Shown here piece after piece: positions 23,995 to 33,255 of a DNA stretch of 41,252 nt (its first letter is position 1; each line of letters begins with the position of its first letter). The position numbers and the translations under genes are program-made. This DNA is from JAFGTP01 sp964498725 (GTDB taxonomy: Bacteria; Fidelibacterota; UBA2242; JAFGTP01), in contig CAZCHS010000018.1 of assembly GCA_964498725.1 (NCBI GenBank), positions 1 to 41,252 on the forward strand, in the 5' to 3' direction. The notes under the pieces were generated by a model. It saw only the letters and a list, made by a program, of their open reading frames with translations, was not told the DNA's origin and ran no database searches.

Positions 23995-25020
23995 ATGTTA
24001 CGAGGCAAATTATTTATTTTACTAATGATGGGGGTGTTATTTTTAAGCCGCTGTACGGATAGTCCAACGGGGTCCAAAGATAAAGAAAGCCAGGGGGTTT
24101 ATATTCTGTGTGAAGGGAATTTTGGAGCACCCAATGCCAGTTTGTGGCAGTTTGACGGGGAAGAAGTCTACGGCCCGATTTACTGGGATGCAGAAAGTAA
24201 TCCCCTCGGTGATACCGGACAGTCACTTTTTTACTGGCAGGACAAACTCTTTATAATTGTCAATGCCTCCCATTCTATTGAAGTTCTGGATACAGAATCC
24301 AATGAAAAACTGGCCTCCATTGCACTGCCCGGCGCGTCACCGAGATTTATGGACGCCCGGAATGGTGTGGGCTATGTGACCGGCTGGAACAGTCATGGCA
24401 TCATCACCATTGATCTGAAAAATCATGAGATTCTGGATACCCTTGCGGTTGGTGCTCTGGCCGAGGACATTATTATTGACAATGATATGCTTTATACATC
24501 AATTACCATGAATAATTTCTGGCAAAGTGAGAACAAAGTTTTGGCCTATGATCTCAGTATGAATAACCCTGTTGCCGTTGATACCTTTGATGTCGTGCCG
24601 GGGCCGGGACAGATGATCCTGAAGGATAATGAACTCTGGGTGGCATCCACTTATTATGATGATGCCTGGCAAACCTATGGGGGGATGTCAAAAATAAACC
24701 TGTCTGCTAAATCCGTCATGACCAAAGACTATGGTGTTACTTTTCATTTTTCCAAAGATATTGTCGAATATGAAAATCAGATATATCGCACTTATAAAAA
24801 TGGTCTGGTGTTGATTAATGATGATTTGAGCTATGATGAAGAGCGAATGCTGGCAACGGTTTCGCAAAAAGTCTATTCTGCCACCGGAAAGGATGATGTC
24901 ATTTATTATGGGACAACAGATTACCAGGCTCCTGATACGGTTTATGTGATGAAGGATAATTTTATCATTGATGAGATCAAAGTGGGCGCTCTGCCAACCA
25001 CAGTTGGTTTTGTCGAATAA
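23995..25020 (+). CDS. BtuG-like surface lipoprotein, YncE/DUF5074-type beta-propeller
   Basis: A 341-residue lipoprotein with signal peptide and lipobox-like 'LSRC' (arginine before the cysteine is unusual). The body repeats a beta-propeller pattern: 'GVYILCEGNFGAPNASLWQFD', 'SHSIEVLDTESNEKLASIALPGASPRFMD', 'HGIITIDLKNHEILDTLAVGALAEDII' and further blades. The opening 'ILCEGNFG' with N-A-S-L is typical of the DUF5074 proteins next to TonB receptors. In Bacteroides, BtuG of this type caps BtuB and captures cobalamin with very high affinity. AAGGAG precedes the start. It is the second gene of the riboswitch-controlled operon, so the same role is likely here. Confidence 0.85.
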   Translation: MLRGKLFILLMMGVLFLSRCTDSPTGSKDKESQGVYILCEGNFGAPNASLWQFDGEEVYGPIYWDAESNPLGDTGQSLFYWQDKLFIIVNASHSIEVLDTESNEKLASIALPGASPRFMDARNGVGYVTGWNSHGIITIDLKNHEILDTLAVGALAEDIIIDNDMLYTSITMNNFWQSENKVLAYDLSMNNPVAVDTFDVVPGPGQMILKDNELWVASTYYDDAWQTYGGMSKINLSAKSVMTKDYGVTFHFSKDIVEYENQIYRTYKNGLVLINDDLSYDEERMLATVSQKVYSATGKDDVIYYGTTDYQAPDTVYVMKDNFIIDEIKVGALPTTVGFVE

Positions 25021-25066
25021 TTACTGAAAACTCCCTGATTTCAGTTAATGATCCGCGGTGTGCCGG

Positions 25067-25486
25067 TTATTCCGGAGCGCTGCGGATTTCTTTATCTCTG
25101 AGAAGCGGGCCGTATCTCTGGTCCTCCCGAACAATGTGATCGAAAAACCAGTCCTGCAGATAATTTAATAATTTCATGGCAACAAAAACTTTGCCTTCCT
25201 GATAATCTTTCTGAAGTTCTTTGATTTTATTTTCAAATTGTTTGTGTTCCTGCTTATGCTCCAGAAGACGTTTATAACCATATTTTTCCATATAATATTC
25301 TTCGTCATGAAAGTGGGAGTTAACATATTGAAGGAGATCATTCAGAATATTATTGATCACCAATTCGGATTTTGAATTCATGATCTCCCGGTAGAGGGAT
25401 TGCGCGGTCCTGAATAAGGTTTTGTGTTGATTGTCAAAGTAGTCAACACCCACACTATAATTTTCCTGCCATATAAAGTTATCCAT
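25067..25486 (-). CDS. Bacteriohemerythrin
   Basis: A 139-residue four-helix O2/metal-binding protein. Starting at the ATG at 25486 (GGAG upstream; an in-frame TTG lies at 25501), the iron ligands follow the usual order: H in 'FDNQHKTLF', H and E in 'SHFHDEEYYMEKYG', two H in 'EHKQEHKQF', and H and D in 'FFDHIVREDQRYG'. It may store or carry O2, or sense or detoxify O2 or nitric oxide, in the cytoplasm. It is convergent with the BtuG-like gene and divergent from manA. Confidence 0.95.
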   Translation of the reverse strand: MDNFIWQENYSVGVDYFDNQHKTLFRTAQSLYREIMNSKSELVINNILNDLLQYVNSHFHDEEYYMEKYGYKRLLEHKQEHKQFENKIKELQKDYQEGKVFVAMKLLNYLQDWFFDHIVREDQRYGPLLRDKEIRSAPE

Positions 25487-25560
25487 ATAAAGGAACTCCA
25501 ATTAAATAGATTTTTTAATATAAAAGCTTTGTTAAATTTTACAAACATCTTTCTTAAAAA

Positions 25561-25589
25561 TAGACAAATTCCGGTAAATATATTATATT
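25561..25589 (+). promoter_or_regulatory. Likely promoter for the manA/symporter operon
   Basis: TAGACA (25561-25566) and TATATT (25584-25589) are separated by 17 bases, 25 bases before the manA start. Confidence 0.5.
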
Positions 25590-25614
25590 TTGCCGTAATA
25601 AAACCGGAGTAAGT

Positions 25615-26823
25615 ATGGATAGAAATGATTTTAAAACAAAACCTTATCGATTAAATAATGAAATTCAAACCTATGCCTGGGGACAGTGTGGCGAAAAGGC
25701 CTTTATTCCAAAACTGCTCGGCTTGAAACCAGAACCCGGCACGGCCTATGCGGAACTTTGGATTGGCGCCCATCCCAAAGCGCCGTCTAAAGTCGATGAT
25801 ACCAGCCTGCCGGAATTTATTCGGCGATACCCAAAAGAAATTTTGGGAAGTGATAAAGCCAGGAAATTTGACAATCAACTTCCTTTTCTCCTGAAAGTCC
25901 TATCCGCCGGGGAAGCGCTCTCCATCCAGGCCCACCCCAATAAATCCCAGGCAGAAGAACTACATCGCCTTGACCCGGAGCATTATCCTGATGATAACCA
26001 TAAACCGGAGATCGCCATTGCCCTGACTAAATTGACAGCTCTGGTAGGATTCAAAAAAATTAAGGCCATCAAACAGATACTTAATGATTATCCGCCCATA
26101 CACGCGTTTATATCAGCAGATGCGCACACAACAATCAGCGCCACCAGGAATGACCGTGAGTGGATTCGTCTCCTTTATTCAGAAATAATGAATAAAGCCG
26201 AGGAAAAGGAAACTGAGCTGGAAAAGGTTCTGCAGGATATGGACCTTTTTCTTAAAAATAAGGAAGACCTGTCAGAGCAGGATCTACTCTATCTACAATT
26301 ACGCCAAAAATACGGGAATGACGTGGGCCTTTTTTCTATTTATTTACTGAACCTTGTGCATCTGAAAAAGGGCGAGGCGGTATTTTTGAAAGCCGGCATT
26401 CCCCATGCCTACCTGAAAGGTAATATTATTGAATGCATGGCGAACTCCGATAATGTTGTACGGGCGGGATTAACGCCGAAATTCAAAGACATCGGCACTC
26501 TGGTGGATATCCTGACCTATGAAACCGGCCTGCCCAATATCATTCAGCCGGACGCCGGTTCCCATGATATCTTCTATCATGTTCCGACACCGGAATTTGC
26601 CCTGCGGCAAAGAATATTATCTACCGGTCAAAAGCGGGATGTTAAAAACATAGAAATGGAAATTTTGCTGATAACCGATGGACAAATAACCCTGTCGGGT
26701 ACTGATTTTGATATGACCCTGAAAAAAGGAGAAACGGTTCTGATACCGGCTGCTCTTTCAGAATACACAATTACAACAGATATAGCAGCAACCATTTTTG
26801 CGGCTTTTATTCCGGAGAAATAA
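25615..26823 (+). CDS. manA: Mannose-6-phosphate isomerase, class I
   Basis: A 402-residue type I phosphomannose isomerase that interconverts mannose 6-phosphate and fructose 6-phosphate. Zinc-site residues are visible in 'SIQAHPNKSQAEEL' (Q-x-H), 'NHKPEIAIALT' (E) and 'KAGIPHAYLKGNIIECMANSDNVVRAGLTPK' (H plus the active-site arginine region). The length is close to the E. coli enzyme. It overlaps the symporter gene by one base (TAATG), so sugar isomerisation and uptake are probably linked, supplying GDP-mannose/GDP-fucose precursors or feeding mannose into glycolysis. The GGAG ribosome site precedes the ATG. Confidence 0.95.
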   Translation: MDRNDFKTKPYRLNNEIQTYAWGQCGEKAFIPKLLGLKPEPGTAYAELWIGAHPKAPSKVDDTSLPEFIRRYPKEILGSDKARKFDNQLPFLLKVLSAGEALSIQAHPNKSQAEELHRLDPEHYPDDNHKPEIAIALTKLTALVGFKKIKAIKQILNDYPPIHAFISADAHTTISATRNDREWIRLLYSEIMNKAEEKETELEKVLQDMDLFLKNKEDLSEQDLLYLQLRQKYGNDVGLFSIYLLNLVHLKKGEAVFLKAGIPHAYLKGNIIECMANSDNVVRAGLTPKFKDIGTLVDILTYETGLPNIIQPDAGSHDIFYHVPTPEFALRQRILSTGQKRDVKNIEMEILLITDGQITLSGTDFDMTLKKGETVLIPAALSEYTITTDIAATIFAAFIPEK

Positions 26824-28268
26824 TGCGCCTATTGGATTATCTCGTTATTTTCATTTATTTGGTGGTTGTTCTGTCTATCGGATACCTGATCACCCGGCGA
26901 AAGAAACAGAACGTGGAGGAATATTTCACAACCAACCGCTCCATGGGCTGGTTTACGGTGGGATTGTCGGTAATGGTCACTGCTTTTAGCGCTGTGAATT
27001 ATACCGGTTTTTCAGGAGAGGTTTTTAGTCATGGCTTGTATGTTTTGCTCTGTTTGCCGGTTTTTATTTTAGTTGCAATTCCTGTGAACAAAATTATTAT
27101 TCCCTATTTTTACAATCATAAGTTTGCCACGGCTTATGAATATCTGGAGAAAAAATTTGACCGGCGTATCCGTATGTTGGCTGCATTACTGTTTATTGTC
27201 TGGCGGACGTTCTGGGGAGCGACGATCCTTTATATTCCCACAAAAATTTTAAGCCTGATCACCGGTTTGAATAATTCGATCATCATATTAGTTGTTGGTT
27301 TTTCTGTGCTGGCTTATACGACTTATGGAGGGATTCGCGCGGTGATGATCACTGATGCTTTTCAGTTTTTCGTTTTATTTTTGGGCTTACTGATCGGAAT
27401 ATTTACAATTTCCGCACAATTCAATGGAGGACTGATAGAGATTTTTAAAATCGGTGTTACCAATGGCCTGGCCAGGCCGTTTTATCCTTTTGATGCGCAA
27501 ATTTTTTCCTTTGATCCTACGATCCGTATCAGTTTTTGGAGTTGTATCACCGGAACTTTTGTGGCTTTCCTGGCCCGCTACAGCGCTGATCAGATGGTGG
27601 TACAGCGCTATTTTACAGCCCGGTCGTTAAAAGATGCCACCCGCGGATTTTGGTTGAATGTAGTCAGTGCGGTGGTTTCACTGACTGTATTAGCCGTTTT
27701 GGGGTATGTTATTTTCGCTCATGGTACTTTGATGGGTACCATCGGTAAATTTGATAAGCCGATCGTCTATTTTGTGCAGTTTGTCAAAGCTTTGCCGGCC
27801 GGTATCACCGGATTGATGATCGCCGGTTTGGTGGCGGCTACGATGTCCAGTATCGATTCCGGTGCCAATTCCTGTACCCGGGTATGGATCGCTGATATCT
27901 TTGAACTGCTGTCAACGAAAAAGTTGAGTTTGACGGTGACAAGATATTTTTCCCTGGTGTTTGGTATTCTGATCATTCTGATATCATTGTTTGTGGGTCG
28001 ATTGGGATCGATTTTTGAGATAGCCAATAAGGTGGTTAATGGCTTTGGAAGCCCGCTGTTAGCACTTTTCATTATGGGAAAGTTTTCAAAATATTTCACT
28101 GTAAAAGGCGTGTTACTGGGTGGTATAACCGGAGCGATTTTCAGCGCTGCTGTATCATTGTTGGTTACAAACCTGGCCTTGCATTATTATGCCGTTGTGA
28201 ATTTATCAGGGACTTTGGTGCTTGGATATTGCTTCAGTCAAATCGATAAACTCCGCTCTGCCAACTAG
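26823..28268 (+). CDS. Sodium:solute symporter family protein
   Basis: A 481-residue inner-membrane transporter of the SSS/SLC5 family (LeuT fold), with about 13 hydrophobic segments. Typical marks are 'EEYFTTNRSMGWFTVGLSVMVTAFSAVNYTGFSGEVF' (first helices with the substrate and sodium site), 'YTTYGGIRAVMITDAFQFFVLF' and 'FLARYSADQMVVQRYFTARS', and 'GLVAATMSSIDSGANSCTRVW' with the sodium-site serines. Coupling to manA through a one-base overlap suggests a sugar substrate such as mannose, but SSS substrates cannot be read reliably from sequence. Confidence 0.93.
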   Translation: MRLLDYLVIFIYLVVVLSIGYLITRRKKQNVEEYFTTNRSMGWFTVGLSVMVTAFSAVNYTGFSGEVFSHGLYVLLCLPVFILVAIPVNKIIIPYFYNHKFATAYEYLEKKFDRRIRMLAALLFIVWRTFWGATILYIPTKILSLITGLNNSIIILVVGFSVLAYTTYGGIRAVMITDAFQFFVLFLGLLIGIFTISAQFNGGLIEIFKIGVTNGLARPFYPFDAQIFSFDPTIRISFWSCITGTFVAFLARYSADQMVVQRYFTARSLKDATRGFWLNVVSAVVSLTVLAVLGYVIFAHGTLMGTIGKFDKPIVYFVQFVKALPAGITGLMIAGLVAATMSSIDSGANSCTRVWIADIFELLSTKKLSLTVTRYFSLVFGILIILISLFVGRLGSIFEIANKVVNGFGSPLLALFIMGKFSKYFTVKGVLLGGITGAIFSAAVSLLVTNLALHYYAVVNLSGTLVLGYCFSQIDKLRSAN

Positions 28269-28406
28269 AAGAGGTGTGCATTGAAAGTATTATTCTTTTT
28301 CCTTTTGTTTTTATAAATTCATGTCATATTTTTTACTACCACTAATGATCGAGGAATAAGCATTATTATTTAACTATAAAATAATACTTAATTTTGGAGA
28401 TCGCTT

Positions 28407-29543
28407 ATGTCCGAATACCTAAAAACGCAAAAATCCAAACGGCTGGTTGCCCTGGATGTTTTTCGCGGCGCCACTGTCGCATTAATGATCATGGTCAATA
28501 ATCCCGGCAACTGGGGTCATATTTACTCGCCGCTGCGCCATGCCAAATGGTTTGGCTGCACACCTACTGATTTGGTTTTCCCCTTTTTCCTTTTTATTGT
28601 CGGGACAGCAATGTGGTATGCTTTCAAGAAGTTTGACCACCAATTGAATAAAGCTGCCGCACAAAAAATAATAAAACGGACACTCATCATATTTTTTTTG
28701 GGACTTCTTCTCAATTTATTGAGACCCGTTGATTCTTTCGGAGAATTATTTGGCAAGGTAAGAATAATGGGGGTGCTGCAGCGAATAGCGATCTGTTATG
28801 GTGTGGCATCATTTATGGTTTTGACTATGAAGCCCAAAAAGTTAGTCTGGGCCAGTGGTATTTTGCTGGTTGGTTACTGGCTGTTGATGGGACTGTTTGG
28901 AGACTTTACGCTGGAAGGAAATCTCGCCGCTAAAGTTGATACCGTATTGCTGGGCAGTAATCACATTTACCATGGATTTGGTGTTCCCTTTGATCCGGAA
29001 GGATTGTTTTCAACGATTCCCGCCATCGTCACTGTAATATTGGGGTATTTTGCAGGAGCCTGGGTGACCAATGCCAGCGCGCCTAAAGAAGCAGTGAAAA
29101 AATTGATTTTGAAGGGTGTTTTATTTGTACTGGGTGGATTGCTTTGGGGATTATTTCTACCAATCGGAAAACCGATCTGGACCAGTTCCTATGTCATTTA
29201 TACCGGTGGCCTGGCGATGTTAACCCTGGGAATCGCTATTTTGTTTATCGATGTACTGGACTATAAAAAATGGGCCAAACCTTTCGTGGAGTTTGGCGCG
29301 AATCCCTTATTTATATTTGTGCTCTCCAATTTTGTAGTCAAAATTATGGTATATATTATCCGGTGGGAAGGAGCTGATGGCAAAACCAATAATTTGCGGG
29401 ACTGGCTCTATCAAAATTTCTTTGTGCCTTTATCCGGTGGTAGTAAAATTGACGGTTCTCTCTTATTCGCGCTAACATTGATTATGGTTTACTGGTATTT
29501 GGTTCATATTCTGTATAAAAAGAAAATATTTATAAAGATATGA
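28407..29543 (+). CDS. HGSNAT/NagX-like membrane acyltransferase family protein (DUF5009/DUF1624)
   Basis: A 378-residue polytopic membrane protein. The N-terminal signature 'RLVALDVFRGATVALMIMVNNPGNWGHIYSPLRHAKWFGCTPTDLVFPFFLFIVG' is typical of the heparan-alpha-glucosaminide N-acetyltransferase/NagX/YeiB group, including the H in 'RHAKW'. About 10-11 membrane segments follow. Human HGSNAT transfers acetyl groups across the lysosomal membrane to glucosamine; bacterial members are mostly uncharacterised and often sit with amino-sugar transport genes. GGAG precedes the start. It shares an orientation with manA and the symporter, with a 138-base gap, so a role in hexose or hexosamine handling is plausible. 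Confidence 0.88.
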   Translation: MSEYLKTQKSKRLVALDVFRGATVALMIMVNNPGNWGHIYSPLRHAKWFGCTPTDLVFPFFLFIVGTAMWYAFKKFDHQLNKAAAQKIIKRTLIIFFLGLLLNLLRPVDSFGELFGKVRIMGVLQRIAICYGVASFMVLTMKPKKLVWASGILLVGYWLLMGLFGDFTLEGNLAAKVDTVLLGSNHIYHGFGVPFDPEGLFSTIPAIVTVILGYFAGAWVTNASAPKEAVKKLILKGVLFVLGGLLWGLFLPIGKPIWTSSYVIYTGGLAMLTLGIAILFIDVLDYKKWAKPFVEFGANPLFIFVLSNFVVKIMVYIIRWEGADGKTNNLRDWLYQNFFVPLSGGSKIDGSLLFALTLIMVYWYLVHILYKKKIFIKI

Positions 29544-29778
29544 TCTTACTGATTCGTGAGGCTGTCTGAAAAATTACTTTATAAAAAATGTAGAATACAG
29601 TTTCTATCAGGAATTATTGACGTAAATAATTTTTGCCAAGGGGATTAGATGAAACACAATATTATTCTACAGGTCTTAGTGATATTTTCCGAGATAATTT
29701 GAAAATGTAAAATATACCGGTGATAAGGAAAAAATAACTATGATTTTATTGGATTACAGGACTATTTATACAAGGCGA
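29544..29778. other. Intergenic, no clear feature
   Basis: The stretch includes 'GAGGCTGTCTGAAAA' (near 29559), which resembles the outer arm of the repeat at 2783-2917, as a lone half. A 17-codon frame near 29649 is not convincing. Confidence 0.4.
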
Positions 29779-30762
29779 TTATTTAATAGACCGCAATATC
29801 TCATCAAAATTACTACAAAAATCATGACACAGGGATTGTGTTCCGCTATCAATAATATTTCCGCCGGCAATACCAAAGACAGAAAACCCTGCCAGTCGTA
29901 TCGAACTGACACCGGCGCCGCTATCTTCGATACCAACAATATGATGGCGTTTTTCTTTGGGGAGGCCTAATCCGACCCGGGCCACTTCACTGTAAAGCCA
30001 GGGATGAGGTTTGGGTGACAATTCGCCCAATGTGCCCGGTTCACCGTCACGCATGGGGACGCCGGCTGTAATTACGGCATCGTAGAAATCTTTGGGATCG
30101 CCCATGCCGAGGGTTTGAAAAGCTGACAGAATTTCCGGCCATGCTTTTTCATAAAGTCCTGATGTCACGAGGCCGATTTTGATATTCATGGCTTTTAATT
30201 CCAATAGAAAGTCTTTCAGCCCTTCAGTAGGGACAAAGGCATTTTTTCGGCCGTGGCCATTCATAATCGCCTGCATTTCCCGGTGAGTGTGTTCAAAGTA
30301 GTACTTACGTGCTTCTTCGACAGTTTTATCCGGACAATATTTTTGAATGCAATGCTCAAGATGTTCACTGACACTGTGACCGGAAACATAGGGAAGATCA
30401 CTTTCTTCAAGTTGAAAGGTTTTATCATCCAGTAAACTGGCTGTGGTCTGCTCAATGATCCAGATCCAAAATTCTTCACTTTTGACACTGGTGCCGTCCA
30501 GATCCATAAGCACGGCTTCCACCGGTTTTTCAATTTTCACTGGTTCTACCGGGTAGTAAGCCGGATAACCCATCGCGGAATTCACAAAGGCGATCACATG
30601 ATCGTCAAAGAAAATAAATTCCACTTTTTTATCACCGGTTTGATAAATTCCGCTGACATTATTTTTCCCCACAGAAAAATTGCCATCACTACATTGTTCG
30701 AGAGATGTAAAATCTTCAGGGTTTGCATTAGGACTTAAAAAATTTATATTTATTTTTGACAT
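29779..30762 (-). CDS. HAD-superfamily hydrolase with N-terminal extension
   Basis: A 327-residue protein starting at the ATG at 30762 (GGAG upstream; a longer frame begins at 30816). The N-terminal 85 residues form a small strand-rich domain I do not recognise. The HAD domain follows with motif I 'LMDLDGTSVKSEEFW', a helical cap, motif II 'IGLVTSG', a lysine region 'LSPKPHPWLYSEVARVG' and motif III/IV 'HHIVGIEDSGAGVSSIRLAG'. This arrangement matches beta-phosphoglucomutase/phosphoglycolate-phosphatase-type enzymes. It likely dephosphorylates or isomerises a sugar phosphate, fitting the nearby mannose genes, but the substrate is unknown. Confidence 0.9.
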   Translation of the reverse strand: MSKININFLSPNANPEDFTSLEQCSDGNFSVGKNNVSGIYQTGDKKVEFIFFDDHVIAFVNSAMGYPAYYPVEPVKIEKPVEAVLMDLDGTSVKSEEFWIWIIEQTTASLLDDKTFQLEESDLPYVSGHSVSEHLEHCIQKYCPDKTVEEARKYYFEHTHREMQAIMNGHGRKNAFVPTEGLKDFLLELKAMNIKIGLVTSGLYEKAWPEILSAFQTLGMGDPKDFYDAVITAGVPMRDGEPGTLGELSPKPHPWLYSEVARVGLGLPKEKRHHIVGIEDSGAGVSSIRLAGFSVFGIAGGNIIDSGTQSLCHDFCSNFDEILRSIK

Positions 30763-30988
30763 CTTTTCTCCATTTATAAACACTAATAAAACAAAGCCAA
30801 AATTAACGGATGGCATTAAAAATAAAAAGATAAACTTAGGGCCTGTGAGATAAAGAAACAGGTATCGTTAGTTTTTTCAAAGCACAGACCGGGTAAACAA
30901 ATTGATCGTTATCATATTCACAATGCGATACCTTTTGTATATTTTTGCCGGAGATTATAACTAACTGAATAAAGATGGAGAAAATAAA

Positions 30989-31663
30989 ATGTTAAGGAAG
31001 AAAATATTGAAAATAATTATGCTAATGGCACTTAGCTGTGGATTATTGTCTGCCGGCCAGGATAATACACGGCTGGATTCTATTCTGAATTGGGAAAAAT
31101 TGATAATTGATCAACAGCAGGGTAATCCCTTGTCTGATAAAAAATATGGGATTGAAGCCAATATCCTGCGCTTGTTTTATATGAACGAATCAGTCAGTTT
31201 CAGCGGTGGGTTTTCACTCTTTGATGTGTCCCGGAATGCTGAAATTTCCTTTCCTGTTTTTTATGAAAAACCTGAAGAGGGGATCACAAAATTCACAACA
31301 GAATGTCATTACCGTCATTTTTTGAGTAATACCCAGAACGGTCTTTATATCGCAGGGTTTACCCGCCTGGACAAACTTAACGGCACAGAGAAAATTGTGA
31401 ATAAGACTACTGACCAACGACCCAAAGGTAATGGCGCTTTAGAGCAGGAATTTATGAAAGGTGATAATATTTCTCATTTAAAATTTGGGATTGGCGTTGG
31501 CATTGGATTTCGTCGATTTTCCCCATCGGGCATATATTGGGGGTGCAGTTTGAATGTTGGCCGTTACATATTGGGTGAAAATGATGTTTTCTATCATGAC
31601 GCATTAGTTGACAGCAAATATATAGTGAGCGCTGAATTATTAAAATTCGGTGTTGCCTTTTAA
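30989..31663 (+). CDS. Exported protein, probable small outer-membrane beta-barrel
   Basis: A 224-residue protein with signal peptide ('IMLMALSCGLLSAGQ'). The mature part has alternating strand-like segments such as 'GFSLFDVSRNAEISFPVFY', 'HFLSNTQNGLYIAGFTRL' and 'KFGIGVGIGFRRF', and ends in a phenylalanine ('LKFGVAF'), a common barrel-assembly signal. I recognise no family. GGAG precedes the start. A terminator that also serves the convergent SPOR lipoprotein gene follows at 31698-31726. Confidence 0.75.
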   Translation: MLRKKILKIIMLMALSCGLLSAGQDNTRLDSILNWEKLIIDQQQGNPLSDKKYGIEANILRLFYMNESVSFSGGFSLFDVSRNAEISFPVFYEKPEEGITKFTTECHYRHFLSNTQNGLYIAGFTRLDKLNGTEKIVNKTTDQRPKGNGALEQEFMKGDNISHLKFGIGVGIGFRRFSPSGIYWGCSLNVGRYILGENDVFYHDALVDSKYIVSAELLKFGVAF

Positions 31664-31694
31664 ATAATAAAAATTCATGAATAATTCAGGTTAA
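31664..31694 (+). repeat. Short copy of the ATTCATGAATAATTCAGGTTAAA element
   Basis: AAATTCATGAATAATTCAGGTTAAA (around 31670-31694 in part) matches ends of the dispersed repeats at 1434-1619 and 10989-11117. It lies just before a terminator. Confidence 0.45.
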
Positions 31695-31697
31695 AAT

Positions 31698-31735
31698 ACA
31701 AAGCCGGTGTCACTCACCGGCTTTGTAGATTTTTT
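31698..31735. terminator. Bidirectional intrinsic terminator
   Basis: ACAAAGCCGGTG (31698-31709) and CACCGGCTTTGT (31715-31726) form a perfect 12-bp stem with a 5-base loop. A T-tract follows on the plus strand and a weaker one on the minus strand. It serves two convergent genes. Confidence 0.9.
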
Positions 31736-32513
31736 AATCAATTTTATCAACCCAGGCGGATTTTCTTTTGTATTTTGTTTTGATTGTTTCCAGGGTTTTT
31801 TCCGCAGCGGAGCGACTGGGAAAAGTGTTCGTACGGACCCTATACCAGTTCTCATCCAGTTTTTTGATATAAACTTTTTTGATATAAACATTGTCCAGTC
31901 CCATGGATTTCAGCTGGTTCATTTCCTTTTCCGCATTAGCAAATTTTTTAAAAGATGATATCTGAATGGTATATAATCCCTGGCTGCTGGCAGATGAGGG
32001 TGGTTGTATCGGTTTGGGAGTGGGTTTTTCGGCTACTTTTGGTTCTTCTTTTTCATCCGGTGCTTCGCTGACGTCTGAATCCTCTGGTTGGTCATCCAGG
32101 TAAATCGGGTCTGCTTCCGGTTCTTCACCCCGTTGGTCAGCAACAGTTCCTGAAAGCGACGGCTCGCCGTTGGTACGTTCCCTGATTTTACATAAAAATA
32201 ATGACTCAGACCTTAATTTTTTGTCCATCGTAAGCACTTTGCATGAAACCTTATAATTACCCGGAACATCGGGAATAAAGTAAATGTTGTAGCCATTATT
32301 ACTGGGCTGAAAACTCAGCACATTGAGGTTACTGCCGGCTGGTTTTTCGACAAAAGCCCAGTCAAAAGTACAATCCAGTGTATCTTTGCTGGATTCGATT
32401 TCCGGCACCAGGTAGACCGGCACATCCGCTTCGCCCGGTATAATCTTTTCGTTCTCACAACTATAAAAAAGAAGCGTGATAATAAATATTGTTAAAAATA
32501 AAAGCCGTTTCAT
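31734..32513 (-). CDS. SPOR-domain lipoprotein
   Basis: A 259-residue lipoprotein starting at the ATG at 32513, with GGAGGG directly upstream. The signal ends in lipobox-like 'FYSC'. An Ig-like/PKD-like strand domain follows ('DTLDCTFDWAFVEKPAGSNLNVLSFQPSN'), then an acidic and proline-rich linker and a C-terminal SPOR domain ('GLYTIQISSFKKFANAEKEMNQLKSMG... NWYRVRTNTFPSRSAAEKTLETIK'). SPOR domains bind denuded septal peptidoglycan, so the protein probably acts at division sites or binds the wall. It lies 33 bases downstream of ndk on the same strand. Confidence 0.9.
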   Translation of the reverse strand: MKRLLFLTIFIITLLFYSCENEKIIPGEADVPVYLVPEIESSKDTLDCTFDWAFVEKPAGSNLNVLSFQPSNNGYNIYFIPDVPGNYKVSCKVLTMDKKLRSESLFLCKIRERTNGEPSLSGTVADQRGEEPEADPIYLDDQPEDSDVSEAPDEKEEPKVAEKPTPKPIQPPSSASSQGLYTIQISSFKKFANAEKEMNQLKSMGLDNVYIKKVYIKKLDENWYRVRTNTFPSRSAAEKTLETIKTKYKRKSAWVDKID

Positions 32514-32546
32514 AAACCCTCCGTTTAGCATTGCCATCGCGCTAAT

Positions 32547-32963
32547 TTAAAGAATTACTTCTATATATGGAAAGAAAAAAGTTATTTCCCGCTGAACACT
32601 TTCTTTGGAATCAGAGCCATGGATAATATTGTAGGTCACATTGGTGCCGTAGAGTTGGCGCAGTGTCCCTTTGGCGGCTTTTTCCGGGTCTGTATTACCA
32701 ATGATTTTACGGAAATCTTCAATAGCATTCTCTTTTCTTAAAACCAGGGGAATACAGGGGCCTGAAGTCATCATCTCAATCAGGCGTTCAAAAAAGGGTT
32801 TATCCTTATGGGCTGCATAAAATTCCTCTGCAAATTTTCGGGATAAACGGGTTTTCCGTATGCGAAGAATTTCAAATCCGTGATCTTCAATATATTCAAT
32901 CACTTTACCGGTGAGTTTCCGTTGTACACAGTCTGGTTTTAAATTAGCAAATGTTAATTCCAT
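32547..32963 (-). CDS. ndk: Nucleoside diphosphate kinase
   Basis: A 138-residue Ndk that transfers the gamma phosphate between nucleoside triphosphates and diphosphates. I start it at the ATG at 32963 (GAGAGGAC upstream), which gives the family N-terminus 'ELTFANLKPDCVQRKLTGK'; a longer frame adds an atypical tail. The nucleotide site is seen in 'EFYAAHKDKPFFERLIEMMTSGP' and 'TDPEKAAKGTLRQLYG', and the phosphorylated histidine in 'NIIHGSDSKESVQREI'. The sequence is somewhat diverged but all key motifs are present. It is in one unit with the SPOR lipoprotein. Confidence 0.94.
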   Translation of the reverse strand: MELTFANLKPDCVQRKLTGKVIEYIEDHGFEILRIRKTRLSRKFAEEFYAAHKDKPFFERLIEMMTSGPCIPLVLRKENAIEDFRKIIGNTDPEKAAKGTLRQLYGTNVTYNIIHGSDSKESVQREITFFFPYIEVIL

Positions 32964-33191
32964 TGATGTCCTCTCTAGCGTTATATTTGTTTCAATGACG
33001 ATTAAATATAACAATCACAGGTGATTTTATAAAATTAATCAGCAAAAAATATCCACTTAATTTCTCAGGGTATTTTTTGCCGGCAAAGTAATTGAATGGA
33101 GATAGCAAAAAAAATCACAAGTATTGTAAATCAATGAGAATGTCTGCAATTATTCACCAATACAGTTATTTAAAAAATAATAAACCTTCTC

Positions 33192-33220
33192 TTGACATTC
33201 TTGTTTGACAATGATAGATT
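33192..33220 (+). promoter_or_regulatory. Likely promoter for the cDPGS-like/carbamate kinase operon
   Basis: TTGACA (33192-33197), a 17-base spacer and TAGATT (33215-33220) lie about 170 bases before the main start codon, leaving a long leader. Confidence 0.6.
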
Positions 33221-33255
33221 GGGGTGCAATTTTAAATCAAGAAATGGAGCACAAC

